NCBI GenBank assembly: GCA_028281665.1
Contig: JANQJK010000003.1
Span: 62,001 to 126,000, forward strand
Length of the DNA stretch: 64,000 nucleotides
Reading direction: 5' to 3'
Origin: Hyphococcus sp.
GTDB taxonomy: Bacteria > Pseudomonadota > Alphaproteobacteria > Caulobacterales > Parvularculaceae
The notes beneath the pieces were generated by a model, which was not told where the DNA came from, did not search any database, and was given only the letters and a program-made list of their open reading frames with translations. This document shows positions 33,919-42,713 of the stretch, in pieces. The first letter of the stretch is position 1. Every line of letters begins with the position of its first letter. The position numbers and the translations under genes were made by a program.

Positions 33919-33948
33919 ATTATACCTTTTTGGAGTACTTGAGGTCAA
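33919..33948 (-). promoter_or_regulatory. Strong sigma-70-type promoter for the coiled-coil gene
   Basis: Minus strand TTGACC (33948-33943), 18-base spacer, TATAAT (33924-33919). The start point would be about 27 bases before the ATG at 33885. Confidence 0.65.
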
Positions 33949-34178
33949 ATTTTGATGCGAAATTTCGGAACTAAACTATCACGAACAAATCAGTATCAGC
34001 GGATCAAGGCTTTCTTCTGGGCGTCATGCTCTTTATTGGCCCGTCTCGCTCGCGGAAGCTTTCTTACAACATCAGATTGCTGAATTAGAAGCAGCTCAAT
34101 TTATATATTAAATGGGCATGTCGCTTATTTCGCTGGCGTGCCAAGCCGCTTTAAACAACAAGTGCGCGTTGAACGCGT

Positions 34179-34652
34179 TTATGATCTAACCAGCTCTTCA
34201 ATCGGCTCTCTAATCGCCTTTCTTTCTTTATCTATCGTTTGCATCGCGGCGTTCCATTTGGTTTCCGCAGCTTGTGATCTTTTCTGTAGGTCTTGATTGA
34301 ATCCCAACGTGTTCCATATTCCGCGCCTTTCAGCTTCTGCAAATACAGCATTCATCTCTTCTAAAGCTTCAATTGCGTCGTCCACCGCGAGTTGCGTTTC
34401 TACGGAACAGTCCAAAACATTTGCGTTCGCATAGATTTTGAGTGTTTGCAAAACCAAGTTTTGGTGATCTTTTAACGACGAGTTTTTGTCGACCTTCGGC
34501 ACACTCTCCATTTTTTCAGCCAGGTATTGGTTGAACTTAATAAAACAAACAGTATCAGGACCGCCGCTTTCAGACCATATTGCCTTGCCAACTATTGCAA
34601 CCAGAAAAATGCCGCCAATTGCGTAGGCACCTTTTTTGAAAGACCGTTTCAT
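34179..34652 (-). CDS. Membrane-anchored helical protein
   Basis: 157 residues. An N-terminal TM or uncleaved signal (GAYAIGGIFLVAIVGKAIW) is followed by a helical periplasmic part with two Cys (DTVCFIKFN and VLDCSVETQL). GGAGGAG lies before the ATG. No family recognised. The 293 bases after it, up to the coiled-coil gene start, hold no convincing gene. Confidence 0.55.
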   Translation of the reverse strand: MKRSFKKGAYAIGGIFLVAIVGKAIWSESGGPDTVCFIKFNQYLAEKMESVPKVDKNSSLKDHQNLVLQTLKIYANANVLDCSVETQLAVDDAIEALEEMNAVFAEAERRGIWNTLGFNQDLQKRSQAAETKWNAAMQTIDKERKAIREPIEELVRS

Positions 34653-34970
34653 CGTTCGGTGCTCCTCCCGCAGATGTTTAGCGCCAACAAAACTCTTCTA
34701 ATCCGAATTCCGTATTTATGTTGGGCAAAGATGGATCGTATTGTCCGTTTATAACTTCTGACCGCTTGGATCAGACGGACAAACGACCATTTTTCGCTTG
34801 AACCTAATCAGCAATCGACAATTTCGTTTCTGCCGGACCCGATGCAAAGCCTCTGTTGATTTTTACTAAGCCCTTGTGATCATTGTGAAATTGGTAGATT
34901 TGGCCAATATGCGACAAGGAATTATTCTTTGATTTCATATAATTAGAAAATCAGCGGCGGGGCAAAATAT
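34653..34970. promoter_or_regulatory. Gene-free stretch before the sigma gene
   Basis: 318 AT-rich bases between divergent genes with no reading frame of note. A consensus TATAAT lies at 34938-34943, 27 bases before the sigma gene start, without a clear -35 element. It may be the sigma gene promoter or be used by the sigma factor itself. Confidence 0.35.
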
Positions 34971-36068
34971 TTGAGTGCGCAAGAGGATTATAAGTTAGTG
35001 CGCTCTGTGCTTTCAGGCGATGAAAGCGCCTGGAATCGATTTGTAATAGCGACAGCTGACACGGTGTATTGCGCAGCGACTTCCATATTCCCCGCGGATC
35101 AATCCGAACAAGAAGCTCTCATCCTCTTTCAATTGCTGCGTGCTGACGATTTTGCAGCGATCAGACCGTTTGATGGCCGATCGAGCTTAAATGCTTTCGT
35201 CGCGCTTAAAGCGGTGGATTTGCTTTCCGACCGCATAATGTCGCGTTTTCCGGTTGATAGTGAAGCAGCGTGGATGGCCTTTGAGCGGTTTTTTGGCCCG
35301 GAGATTAGGCGCTTTGTGAATTGCAGGTTTCGCTTGCCCCCGGGAAGCAGCGTATTCGAGGACGGAACAACTACAGACGATAAGTATCAAGATGTTTGTG
35401 AGAAACTAATCGAAAACGACTATTCGCGTATTCGCAAATATGACGGCAAAGGAAGTTTTACTGGTTATATCCGAAAATTGGTTCGCAATTTGTGCGAAGA
35501 TTTGCACCGTGCGATGGCGGGCCGTCGGAGATTGCCGGAAGCTGTTCAACGTTTGGGAGAATTGGAGCAGGCAGTATTTAAGGAAATCTATTGGAACAAC
35601 GTTGCCCGCGATAATGCCGTACTGGAATTTAGCGCACGAGGATTTAGCGCAGACGCCGTAAAACAAGCGATCTTGACTTTAGAGAATGCTTATCGAAACA
35701 CTGCGGCCAGTGCGCCAAAAAGACATGTATCCCTTGATTCTGATTCGAAAGGCCAAGCCAGCCTCATCGAGGAAGTCTCGTGCGAGGGCAGTGATCCAGA
35801 GAGCACGCTCATTAGAGCGCAAGACGATCAGGCCGTGGAGCAAGCTCTTTCTTCCCTATCGATTGCGCTAGAGCGATTGCCCAAAAAAGCACAACTCTAT
35901 CTGAAATTGCGATACTTTGATGAGCCGCCTCTGGCTCCCCGAGAAATCGCGCCGCTACTAAATATGCCTGTTAAGTCTTTGTATAAAGAGCGGGAAAAGT
36001 GGGAAAAACGGCTCCTTCACGAATTAAATTCTATGGGCGTGGAGAATTTTCCGGTGCTGTCCGTCTGA
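34971..36068 (+). CDS. Sigma-70-family factor with two region-2 domains and one region 4
   Basis: 365 residues from TTG 34971. Residues 1-90 read like an ECF region 2 (DYKLVRSVLSGDESAWNRFV, ending FDGRSSLNAFVALKAVDLLS). Residues 95-190 repeat the outline (AFERFFGPEIRRFVNCRF, then YDGKGSFTGYIRKLVRNLCE). The C-terminus is region 4 (ALERLPKKAQLYLKLRYFDE and PREIAPLLNMPVKSLYKERE). ECF factors are usually about 180-200 residues with one of each, so this is nearly twice the size. The second copy, with WIR-like YIRKLVRN, is more canonical; the first may have lost core or DNA binding. A probable anti-sigma gene follows 19 bases later. Confidence 0.75.
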   Translation: MSAQEDYKLVRSVLSGDESAWNRFVIATADTVYCAATSIFPADQSEQEALILFQLLRADDFAAIRPFDGRSSLNAFVALKAVDLLSDRIMSRFPVDSEAAWMAFERFFGPEIRRFVNCRFRLPPGSSVFEDGTTTDDKYQDVCEKLIENDYSRIRKYDGKGSFTGYIRKLVRNLCEDLHRAMAGRRRLPEAVQRLGELEQAVFKEIYWNNVARDNAVLEFSARGFSADAVKQAILTLENAYRNTAASAPKRHVSLDSDSKGQASLIEEVSCEGSDPESTLIRAQDDQAVEQALSSLSIALERLPKKAQLYLKLRYFDEPPLAPREIAPLLNMPVKSLYKEREKWEKRLLHELNSMGVENFPVLSV

Positions 36069-36087
36069 GTATTTTAGAGGGCTGCCC

Positions 36088-37050
36088 ATGAGAATTTTGG
36101 ACCTTAATGCGTTTGTAAAATCTATCTTCGGTTCAGCTTCGAAAGATGGTTCGGGCGGGGCTGGAGAACGCGCGGTTCACGCGGCCATAAGACGCGGATT
36201 GGAGCGCGGCGGGGCTGCGAGCTCATTTACCAAAACTTTGCCTGCGGAGTTGCTCGCCGCCTACATCGAAGGAAATCTCTCAGATGCCGACGAGCGATCG
36301 GTACAGGCTGCAATCCTGGAGGATGATGGATTGCGATTTGATTTATTGCGCGGACGAGAAGCGGCAAGCCAAGCTGCTGAAAAGAATCTTCATGCGCCGG
36401 AGGCGCTTATTAGTAATGCGAGTTTGCTGGTACAATCGCCCGATAAGCGGAACGGGACGCAAGCTTGGCGTCAACAAATCCGAAAATTTACACCAGCCTT
36501 TTGGGAGAAATGGAGCCCTGTGTCGTCGTTGGCGGGGGCGGCGGCGGGGGTTGCGGCCAGCGTAGTGATATTGGGCATCCCTACAGAACCCAGCTTACCT
36601 GTCGAAATGTCTAAAGAAACTAGATTGGCTGATGCAGCTGACCAGACGCGAGGGGTAGATGTTGGAACGACGTCAACGACGCTAGAATTGGGCGGCACGC
36701 CCGTCAATTCGGCATTTTCGTCGTTAAGTAAAAACCCCGAGAACGCAGCCACGAGATCAAATGCACCTGATCGGTTCGATTTGATTGTTCAAGAGCAAGA
36801 CAAATGGCAGGCGCGAATTGTCGAAACTACGAGGAAGGGGCATTATTATTATTCGCGTAAGCAATACAGCGAAGCTGTAATGCAATTTGATTTCGCTATC
36901 AGCTCTTCAGACAAGCTAGTTGAGGATGTTGAGGGCTTTAAAGAGTTTTTAGAAGGGTCGCGAATGTTGGCTGCAAAGGCGTTGCACGAGGAGCGTGATC
37001 TGCAGCGTGAAGATAATCAACCAGAGCCAGCCAAACGCGATGAGCCTTAG
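36088..37050 (+). CDS. Probable membrane anti-sigma factor
   Basis: 320 residues. The N-terminal cytosolic part has LPAELLAAYIEGNLSDADER followed by helices, the outline of an anti-sigma domain but without the zinc HxxxCxxC motif. One TM helix (SSLAGAAAGVAASVVILGI) near 145-163 leads to a periplasmic part with a Ser/Thr linker and a TPR-like helical pair (GHYYYSRKQYSEAVMQFDFA). Directly after the sigma gene, so it probably holds that factor at the membrane and senses an envelope signal (inference). Confidence 0.6.
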   Translation: MRILDLNAFVKSIFGSASKDGSGGAGERAVHAAIRRGLERGGAASSFTKTLPAELLAAYIEGNLSDADERSVQAAILEDDGLRFDLLRGREAASQAAEKNLHAPEALISNASLLVQSPDKRNGTQAWRQQIRKFTPAFWEKWSPVSSLAGAAAGVAASVVILGIPTEPSLPVEMSKETRLADAADQTRGVDVGTTSTTLELGGTPVNSAFSSLSKNPENAATRSNAPDRFDLIVQEQDKWQARIVETTRKGHYYYSRKQYSEAVMQFDFAISSSDKLVEDVEGFKEFLEGSRMLAAKALHEERDLQREDNQPEPAKRDEP

Positions 37051-37200
37051 CGAGAACATTGTCATGCGTAATTGCTCGAAAAACGTTTCTCAGAAAATTT
37101 TCAGGAAATCTCGTTGGGCGTCCGTCTGACAGTAATGATGTAGGGAAGCGGTCGCGGCAACGACTTGCTGTAAACATGAACAGAACATGGGGAAGTATTG

Positions 37201-38082
37201 ATGACGCAAGATGACAATCCCAATTTGACGAAATGCCTTGATTGTAACGGAAACGTAAGCAAGAACGCGAGCAGTTGCCCGCATTGCGGTGCTCCGATCA
37301 ACGACGGTACAAACGCAAGTACGGCGATCTCTCGAGGTTCGGGTTTATGGGGGAAAGTTGGCGGCGTTTTGGGTGCGTTGATCGTTTTGGCTGTTGGCGC
37401 GCGCTTTGCCGAGCGCGTTTTTGCAGACCGAGAAATAGATTGCGACAAAGTTGAAAACCAGCGAACGCTAGCTTGTGTTCGTCAAGCTTCCCGGACAAGT
37501 GGGGATATTGAGAGCGATGTCGCGGACTCGGAAATCACTGCACTCATCATTCAGGAACTAAATAGTGACTTTACGGGATATCCGCCGTCAGCCCCGGCGG
37601 ATTCCAGAAAGTTCTCAATCGTAACGCGGAAACGACCCTGGTCGTGCAACAATTTCAACAATGGGTCTTGCACAAGCTATAGCCATTATAGTGCTTTAAA
37701 GGACGGTTCTGACGGCTATTTGGTTAGAGAGAAATTTTTGTGGCTGGGCCCCGACAACAAGCAATACACAGTTGTTATTAGAAGTAACGCCCACGCCACG
37801 GCGAGGGGGCTTTGCGCCGCCATTGCAACCGTTGAGAATGATGATGTCAGAGTAACTGGTTCTGGCGCGCGCAAAGAAGAAGTCAAGCAACAAATTTTCT
37901 TCGCTCTAAACGTTTTTTCTTCGATCTCGGAAAGCGAGTGTGTCGAATATGACAAACTGGTTTGCCGAAACGATGTTTGTACGGCGCGCGAATTCGTTTC
38001 GCTGGCCGATGGGCGATACGCGACTGATACTGAGAAAGTTACTTTTTTAGATTATGAACCACGGTTGCGTTTAGATGAATAA
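37201..38082 (+). CDS. Zinc-ribbon membrane protein, copy 1
   Basis: 293 residues from ATG 37201 (GGGGAAG 6 bases upstream). A cytosolic zinc ribbon, CLDCNGNVSKNASSCPHCG, occupies residues 12-30. One TM helix (GGVLGALIVLAVGARFA) then exposes a periplasmic domain of about 220 residues with several Cys (WSCNNFNNGSC, RGLCAAI, ESECVEYDKLVCRNDVC). The N-terminus is closely similar to the next gene's, but the periplasmic parts differ, suggesting a shared cytosolic partner and different sensors. It follows the sigma/anti-sigma pair. Confidence 0.65.
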   Translation: MTQDDNPNLTKCLDCNGNVSKNASSCPHCGAPINDGTNASTAISRGSGLWGKVGGVLGALIVLAVGARFAERVFADREIDCDKVENQRTLACVRQASRTSGDIESDVADSEITALIIQELNSDFTGYPPSAPADSRKFSIVTRKRPWSCNNFNNGSCTSYSHYSALKDGSDGYLVREKFLWLGPDNKQYTVVIRSNAHATARGLCAAIATVENDDVRVTGSGARKEEVKQQIFFALNVFSSISESECVEYDKLVCRNDVCTAREFVSLADGRYATDTEKVTFLDYEPRLRLDE

Positions 38083-38149
38083 AGGGAGCCTTTCGTGAAC
38101 ATGCGTTTTTTTGGGTTCGCGTGATTGAGAACAACAAGGGAAGGTTTTC

Positions 38150-38794
38150 GTGACACAGGAAAACAACCAAAATCTGACAAAATGCCTTGATTGCCAGGGT
38201 GCTGTTAGTAAACGGGCGGGTAGTTGCCCCCATTGCGGGGCGCCGTCGAGCCGCTTTGCCTCAAATGACGAAATCGTTCGTAATGCAAGCGATCAAGCGC
38301 AGGGCGAAAATGAAGCCCCGGCTGCCTCGCGAGGCGGCAATATTAAACGCGTAATTTTTGGCGTTGTTGTCGTAATTTTTGTTTTGGGTATTGCCAAAAA
38401 TATCGACCTCTTTCTGTCGGAAAATGGAGCCAGTAATCCAAAAACCACGCTGTGCGCGCGCGTTCTCCTGGATAAGCTAAATACGGTCGGCAACAAATTT
38501 GAGGGTTTTGACAATCTCGCACAGTTTAACACCGATGAACGCAATAAGTTGCTGTCTGAGGTGTATGACGCTACGAGCCCTGATGAAATCAAGCTTTGTT
38601 CAAGCCAAGTGCAAATTGCAGCTGGAGACTTCCGCCGCGCATTCTCGGAGCTGTTGGATGTGATGGATGATGCAGAGGAGCGCGGAATGATCAACGGGAG
38701 ACAGCCAAGTCCCGATCTTGTGCGTCGATTAAGGGAAGCCTCGGAGCAATACAAATCAGCAGCACAAGTGATCAGCGATGGAGCAGAATCATGA
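38150..38794 (+). CDS. Zinc-ribbon membrane protein, copy 2
   Basis: 214 residues from GTG 38150 with AGGGAAGG upstream. The zinc ribbon CLDCQGAVSKRAGSCPHCG repeats that of copy 1 almost residue for residue, then a Ser/Ala linker, a TM helix (VIFGVVVVIFVLGIAKNI) and a short helical periplasmic domain with two Cys. Its stop overlaps the next lipoprotein start (ATGA), so they are coupled. Confidence 0.65.
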   Translation: MTQENNQNLTKCLDCQGAVSKRAGSCPHCGAPSSRFASNDEIVRNASDQAQGENEAPAASRGGNIKRVIFGVVVVIFVLGIAKNIDLFLSENGASNPKTTLCARVLLDKLNTVGNKFEGFDNLAQFNTDERNKLLSEVYDATSPDEIKLCSSQVQIAAGDFRRAFSELLDVMDDAEERGMINGRQPSPDLVRRLREASEQYKSAAQVISDGAES

Positions 38795-39375
38795 TGGCAG
38801 GAAGCTTTAACAAACAAAAAAGATACGCCATATTTGGCGTCGTATCGATTTTATTGCTGGCCTTATTGCTCGGCGCTTGTTCGGAATCATCGCCGGTTTC
38901 AAAAACAGAAGTTGAAATTTCGATTAGCGATGCCGGTGCGATGACCATCAATGGTCAGGATCTGGGCTCGCCTGTGACATTTGCCAAGCTGGAAGGCGTT
39001 CTGGGGCGTCCTTCGCGGATTAGTTATATCTCTGATTCTGAATCAACGTTTTGGGACAAGTTCGGCATTGTTTCGGTGCAGTCGGTGGATGGGCCGAAGC
39101 GCGTATCAAAGCTTCATTTGAAGCTCAATGATATGCCGGATGACTTTGAGCCGACGCATCGGTTCAATGGCGATTTAATTTTAGGTTCGCAAAGCCTGAA
39201 TATTAAAGAAGAAAGTTCTTCTACATATGTATTTTTGCATGATCACCGTTTTAGTGAATACCTAGGTGATCGCAGAATGGTATACCGCGAGATCGGCGGA
39301 CTCGCCATTTATGGAATTGGTGGAATGCCTAAAGCCGGAAGCGTTGACCATATAGAAATACATATTTCCAATTAG
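38791..39375 (+). CDS. Lipoprotein of the sigma locus
   Basis: 194 residues (a second ATG lies one codon in). TM/signal with lipobox (YAIFGVVSILLLALLLGAC) and a beta-rich body: TEVEISISDAGAMTINGQDL, then FAKLEGVLGRPSRISY and YVFLHDHRFSEYLGDRRMVY. The ING-plus-LGxP pattern recalls lipoproteins of toxin-immunity neighbourhoods, but no family can be named with confidence. Coupled to zinc-ribbon copy 2. Confidence 0.6.
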   Translation: MMAGSFNKQKRYAIFGVVSILLLALLLGACSESSPVSKTEVEISISDAGAMTINGQDLGSPVTFAKLEGVLGRPSRISYISDSESTFWDKFGIVSVQSVDGPKRVSKLHLKLNDMPDDFEPTHRFNGDLILGSQSLNIKEESSSTYVFLHDHRFSEYLGDRRMVYREIGGLAIYGIGGMPKAGSVDHIEIHISN

Positions 39376-39491
39376 CTTTTTTTGTAAGTATACAAATCAA
39401 ATTTCTCATTATTCACTGTTTCGACGGATAGGTTTTGGATTGAGGTGAAAAGACAAAATTTGCAGCGAAGTTTTTTCTACTGCCGCTTGCT

Positions 39492-39800
39492 ATGATGATG
39501 CTGGTCGCGTGCGATAAATCCGATAATGCGAGCGCAAGTGCGGAACGGGAAATGAACGATGTTTCAAAACAAATGCTTGGGTTTTGTGTGACCTATTTAA
39601 TGTTGGCTGACAATCCCGATTACGTCAAAATGGGTTTAGAAATTGCCGACCGTTATGGCAGTCAGAGTAATGGCGAAGCATTCGAAAAGGGCGTTGCTCG
39701 GGCTGCAACAAAAGCCGATAGTGACGAGAATAGCTCCGGTGTATCGACTCCCACTGAGGCTGAAATAAAAGAATGCAAAAGTCTCTTCCTCAGTAAATAA
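39492..39800 (+). CDS. Small lipoprotein, signal peptide probably cut off by a frameshift
   Basis: The ATG at 39492 gives 102 residues (MMMLVACDKSDNASAS) with a lipobox but no positively charged start. Upstream in the same frame the codons read KTKFAAKFFLLPLA, an ideal signal peptide, with no start codon. A GTG at 39445 sits one base out of frame: GTGAAAAG with one more A would give MKKTKFAAKFFLLPLAMMML. The A4 tract near 39448-39451 is the likely site of the deletion or of phase switching. The mature part is helical with Cys in LGFCVTYL and IKECKSL. Confidence 0.5.
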   Translation: MMMLVACDKSDNASASAEREMNDVSKQMLGFCVTYLMLADNPDYVKMGLEIADRYGSQSNGEAFEKGVARAATKADSDENSSGVSTPTEAEIKECKSLFLSK

Positions 39801-39928
39801 TTAACGCCCTATGGATTACTCTTGGAGAGGAGCGAATTTTGTTCATGCGTTAATTTTTCTTGGCCGACCTGACGGCGCGAAAAGGGGTTCGTTTAAAATC
39901 TAGTATCGGGTTCTGTTCCGGGGTAAAT

Positions 39929-39958
39929 TTGACGTCCACAATATATTATTGGTACAAT
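39929..39958 (+). promoter_or_regulatory. Promoter of the gene at 39988
   Basis: TTGACG (39929-39934), 18-base spacer, TACAAT (39953-39958); the start point would be about 23 bases before the ATG. Confidence 0.6.
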
Positions 39959-39987
39959 GAATAAAATAGATTAGTAAGGGTGTATCA

Positions 39988-40416
39988 ATGGTTTGGCAGC
40001 TCGCAGCGCGTGGATTAATGTTTGCCTTCGGCTCTGTCGCGAAGAAGAGCGCGGGCTTCATGCTGCGCCGCCCCTTCACAACAGTTGCCGGTGCGGCGGT
40101 GGCCGATCAGACGTTCAATAATGGCGACATTACGGAGAGTGTCGGTAAATCCGCCCTGAATAAGGCAACCGGTATTGATCTCGATAACCTTTCACCTGAA
40201 AAGCTTGTTGGTATGGGCGTTGCCTTTCTTGCCGTTTCAATGTTCGGAAAAAGCCTTATCGGAAATGGGCTATTGGGGACGATAGCAAGCATTGCCTTGG
40301 GTGCGTTCGTCGCTCTACGATTTGATGACCAGATCGGAGATTTATCCAAGCGCACGTCCGCGGCTATTTCCGGAAAATCAGCCGATAGCCAAAACGTGTT
40401 ATTGCCGAAGCCTTAA
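39988..40416 (+). CDS. Small membrane-associated protein
   Basis: 142 residues with AAGGG 7 bases before the ATG. Hydrophobic stretches include KLVGMGVAFLAVSMFGKSLI and IASIALGAFVALRF, with amphipathic N-terminal helices. No family recognised. It has its own promoter and stands apart from the sigma locus. It converges on the Fic gene. Confidence 0.5.
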   Translation: MVWQLAARGLMFAFGSVAKKSAGFMLRRPFTTVAGAAVADQTFNNGDITESVGKSALNKATGIDLDNLSPEKLVGMGVAFLAVSMFGKSLIGNGLLGTIASIALGAFVALRFDDQIGDLSKRTSAAISGKSADSQNVLLPKP

Positions 40417-40459
40417 AGGAATCGCATGCTGCGTGCCGCGGTCTATTCTATCGATCGCC

Positions 40460-41935
40460 TTATTGATCCGGTAATTTCAGTCTCGCATCCTCACCTTCCG
40501 TAAAGGCGCCCGTTTCCGTCAGTATCGCCTGCGCGGCTTTCAGGTTAACCCAGTCAATGGCGTGCGTATAACGCTGCGCATGATCGAGCATGCGGATGGT
40601 GGGTGTCGGATTGCCGGTTTGTGAAAGCGCTTTGAGGCCGCCGAGATAATCAACGCGGTAGGCGGTCGGGATGATGATGCGTTCCTGATCTTTCGCGATC
40701 AGTTCGGCATTCATCATGATGCGCGCGGCGCGTCCGTTACCGTCCGTGAAGGGATGGACTTCGCTCACCAGAAACATCATGAAAATGGCGCGCTGGAGCG
40801 GTTCAGCCAAGCCTTGCAAAAATTCAAACCCCTTGGCGAGCGTGCCGACAACAAGGTCCGGCTCAACAAAGACGGTGTTTCCGGCGCGGTTTGATTTTGT
40901 TTTGAATGCGCCTGGATTCTTATCAGGGCGCGCCGCCATGAACGCCGCGTGGCGGCTTTTGAGGAGTTTGATAAACGCATCGAAATCTTCCGGCAGCTTA
41001 TTCATTTCCGCGTTATCGGAGACAATGCGGAATGTGCCGAGCACGTCATGCGCATCATCGGGGCGCTCTAGCGGAATGACGCCTTCAAAGACGATTTCTT
41101 CTGCTTCCTCGACCGTGAATTCCGTGCCTTCAATGAAGTTTGAAAAATAGGCCTCAAAGAAAGATAGCGTCGCGCGCGCTTCGGGCGTGCGGTCAGGCGA
41201 TTGTCTGTCCGGCGGCATGAATTCCCTTAAAGCCGTAAAGAGCGTTTCAAACAGCGTGATGCGATCAGGGTCAAAGGGCGCGCCTGCGATGCGTGCTTTG
41301 CCGACCTTGCTCTTGATTTCTGTATCGCGGGTCCCCAGCAGCGCGCCGATGAGCTTGTCGAGTTCTTCAAACGCGGCTTGCAGGCCGAGTTCTTTTGCAA
41401 TGGCGCGGGCGTCATCACGCAGGCGGTTCAGCGCTGCTTCGCCCTGCTGGCGCAGCATTGTATCAAGGCGCTCCTCGATCTCCTCGCGTGACAGGGTGCG
41501 GGCGAGGCGTTCGCCCCTGGCTCTGGAGGTGCGCATATTTTCAAGATAGGCGCGCGGCGTGGAGGCGAGGCGCGCACCGCCGATAAAGGGTTTGTCGCTT
41601 GTCAGCGGGCCCGGTCCTTTGCGCGGGCGGAAAATGACGCCCGGCAGTTCGGTGTCGCGTTTTTTATCCGAGATCAGGCAGACTGAACCGTCTTCCGCCG
41701 GTTTGTTCTCCAGGGCCGTGCGGTCGGTGATCAGCGCGTCCGGGTAGTAGGCGGTGATGAGCTGATACCAGTTCCGCTTGACCAGCTTTTCAGGGTCTTC
41801 TTCGAGATTGCGGGTGTAAAGGCGCGAGCCCAGCTTGCGGAGCTGGCCGCGCGCCGCCGCATCCGATACAGCCTTCGAAATAGCTGTCTCGGAGACAAAG
41901 ACTTCCGGTAGATTCTCGACGGAAAATTCGGGCAA
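40460..41935 (-). CDS. Fic-family AMP transferase with N-terminal winged-helix-like domain
   Basis: 491 residues. The Fic motif HPFTDGNGRAAR starts at residue 394; its His and the following acidic and Gly residues support AMP transfer from ATP onto target hydroxyls. The inhibitory motif (S/T)xxxE(G/N) appears as SNFIEG at 265-270, so it is a class II, self-inhibited enzyme. Residues 1-120 (FVSETAISKAVSDAAARGQL, then KLGSRLYTRNL) resemble AbiEi-type winged-helix antitoxin domains, suggesting it binds DNA or regulates itself. A repeat array sits directly upstream. A C-terminal helical part completes it. Confidence 0.85.
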   Translation of the reverse strand: MPEFSVENLPEVFVSETAISKAVSDAAARGQLRKLGSRLYTRNLEEDPEKLVKRNWYQLITAYYPDALITDRTALENKPAEDGSVCLISDKKRDTELPGVIFRPRKGPGPLTSDKPFIGGARLASTPRAYLENMRTSRARGERLARTLSREEIEERLDTMLRQQGEAALNRLRDDARAIAKELGLQAAFEELDKLIGALLGTRDTEIKSKVGKARIAGAPFDPDRITLFETLFTALREFMPPDRQSPDRTPEARATLSFFEAYFSNFIEGTEFTVEEAEEIVFEGVIPLERPDDAHDVLGTFRIVSDNAEMNKLPEDFDAFIKLLKSRHAAFMAARPDKNPGAFKTKSNRAGNTVFVEPDLVVGTLAKGFEFLQGLAEPLQRAIFMMFLVSEVHPFTDGNGRAARIMMNAELIAKDQERIIIPTAYRVDYLGGLKALSQTGNPTPTIRMLDHAQRYTHAIDWVNLKAAQAILTETGAFTEGEDARLKLPDQ

Positions 41936-41962
41936 TAAGTACTCCTTCCGCTCCCATTATAC

Positions 41963-42118
41963 GGAATTTCTGGGATTTAAGGAAGTGAAAATCGGAAAAA
42001 ACGGGATTTAAGGAAATTTTTGGGACAAAAATTCGAATGCTAACGCTACAGAACAGGCTAAAGTCCGAATTTCCGGGATTTAAGAGGCAAAAGTCTTCAA
42101 AAAACGGGGTTTAAGGAG
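41963..42118. repeat. Four GGGATTTAAGGA repeats before the Fic gene
   Basis: Copies start at 41972, 42003, 42075 and 42106 (the last two with one or two changes). Spacing is 31, 72 and 31 bases. Copies 1-2 and 3-4 are two versions of a longer unit of about 55 bases, repeated at 103 bases. They fill the region where the Fic promoter must lie and may be operator sites for its N-terminal domain. Confidence 0.7.
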
Positions 42119-42170
42119 TTTGGATGGCCGGAAGGCCGAAAACGCCTCCCAGTGCATCAAAAGCGGGACG

Positions 42171-42581
42171 CTAGAAAAGATAGCGCTTGCGGGCGAGTTT
42201 CATACTCAGCGCCGTTATCAAAATATACGGCCAGACAAAGGCGGCGAGCGCTGCGAACGATTTTATTGACAGTGTATCCCCAATGTCTTTGCCCAGCGCC
42301 ACGTATTGTCGCCTGGTCTCATCAATGTCCGCCTTGGCCATTTCGATTTCGGCGTCGGCCAGTAACCGTTTCAGCCGGGCGTTCTCTCGCTCCAGGTCTT
42401 TTAGCCGTTTGGCCTGATCAACTTTCATGCCGCCATATTCTCGCCGCCAGCGATAATAGGTAATCTTAGTGACGCCCAGCCGGCGAATGACCTCGCCGAC
42501 ACTGACGCCCTCGGCGAGGTAAACTTCAGCCTCGCGCAACTTCGATATGATTTCTTCTGGGCGATAACGCTTTCCAGACAT
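42171..42581 (-). pseudogene. IS3-family OrfA remnant fused to a foreign membrane segment
   Basis: 136 residues. The first 85 (GKRYRPEEIISKLREAEVYL, then GVTKITYYRWRREYGGMKVD and RLKDLERENARLKRLLADAE) are the HTH and leucine-zipper start of an IS3-family OrfA. The rest (DETRRQYVALGKDIGDTLSI, then FAALAAFVWPYILITALS) is unrelated and ends in a TM helix. No OrfB or terminal repeats are seen. It is a broken insertion sequence that has captured the tail of another frame. Confidence 0.75.
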
Positions 42582-42713
42582 TCTCTATCTCCTTGAATGC
42601 AACCGATTGTTTCCTTGTTCGTGGCTGCGTTCAAAGGGGTCGGGTCAAGCCGGCTTACCTGTTTCAGTTTTGAGGCGCTTGGCTCGGGTCGGGCCCAAGA
42701 ATAGGCTGCCAGG

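Noticed and set aside
33955-34083. 42-codon plus-strand frame MRNFGTKLSRTNQY
   Set aside because: Only a weak GAGG upstream and no similarity; left unannotated.
41963-42118. CRISPR-like array
   Set aside because: Four short repeats with unequal spacing and similar spacers; they fit operator repeats, and no cas genes are present.
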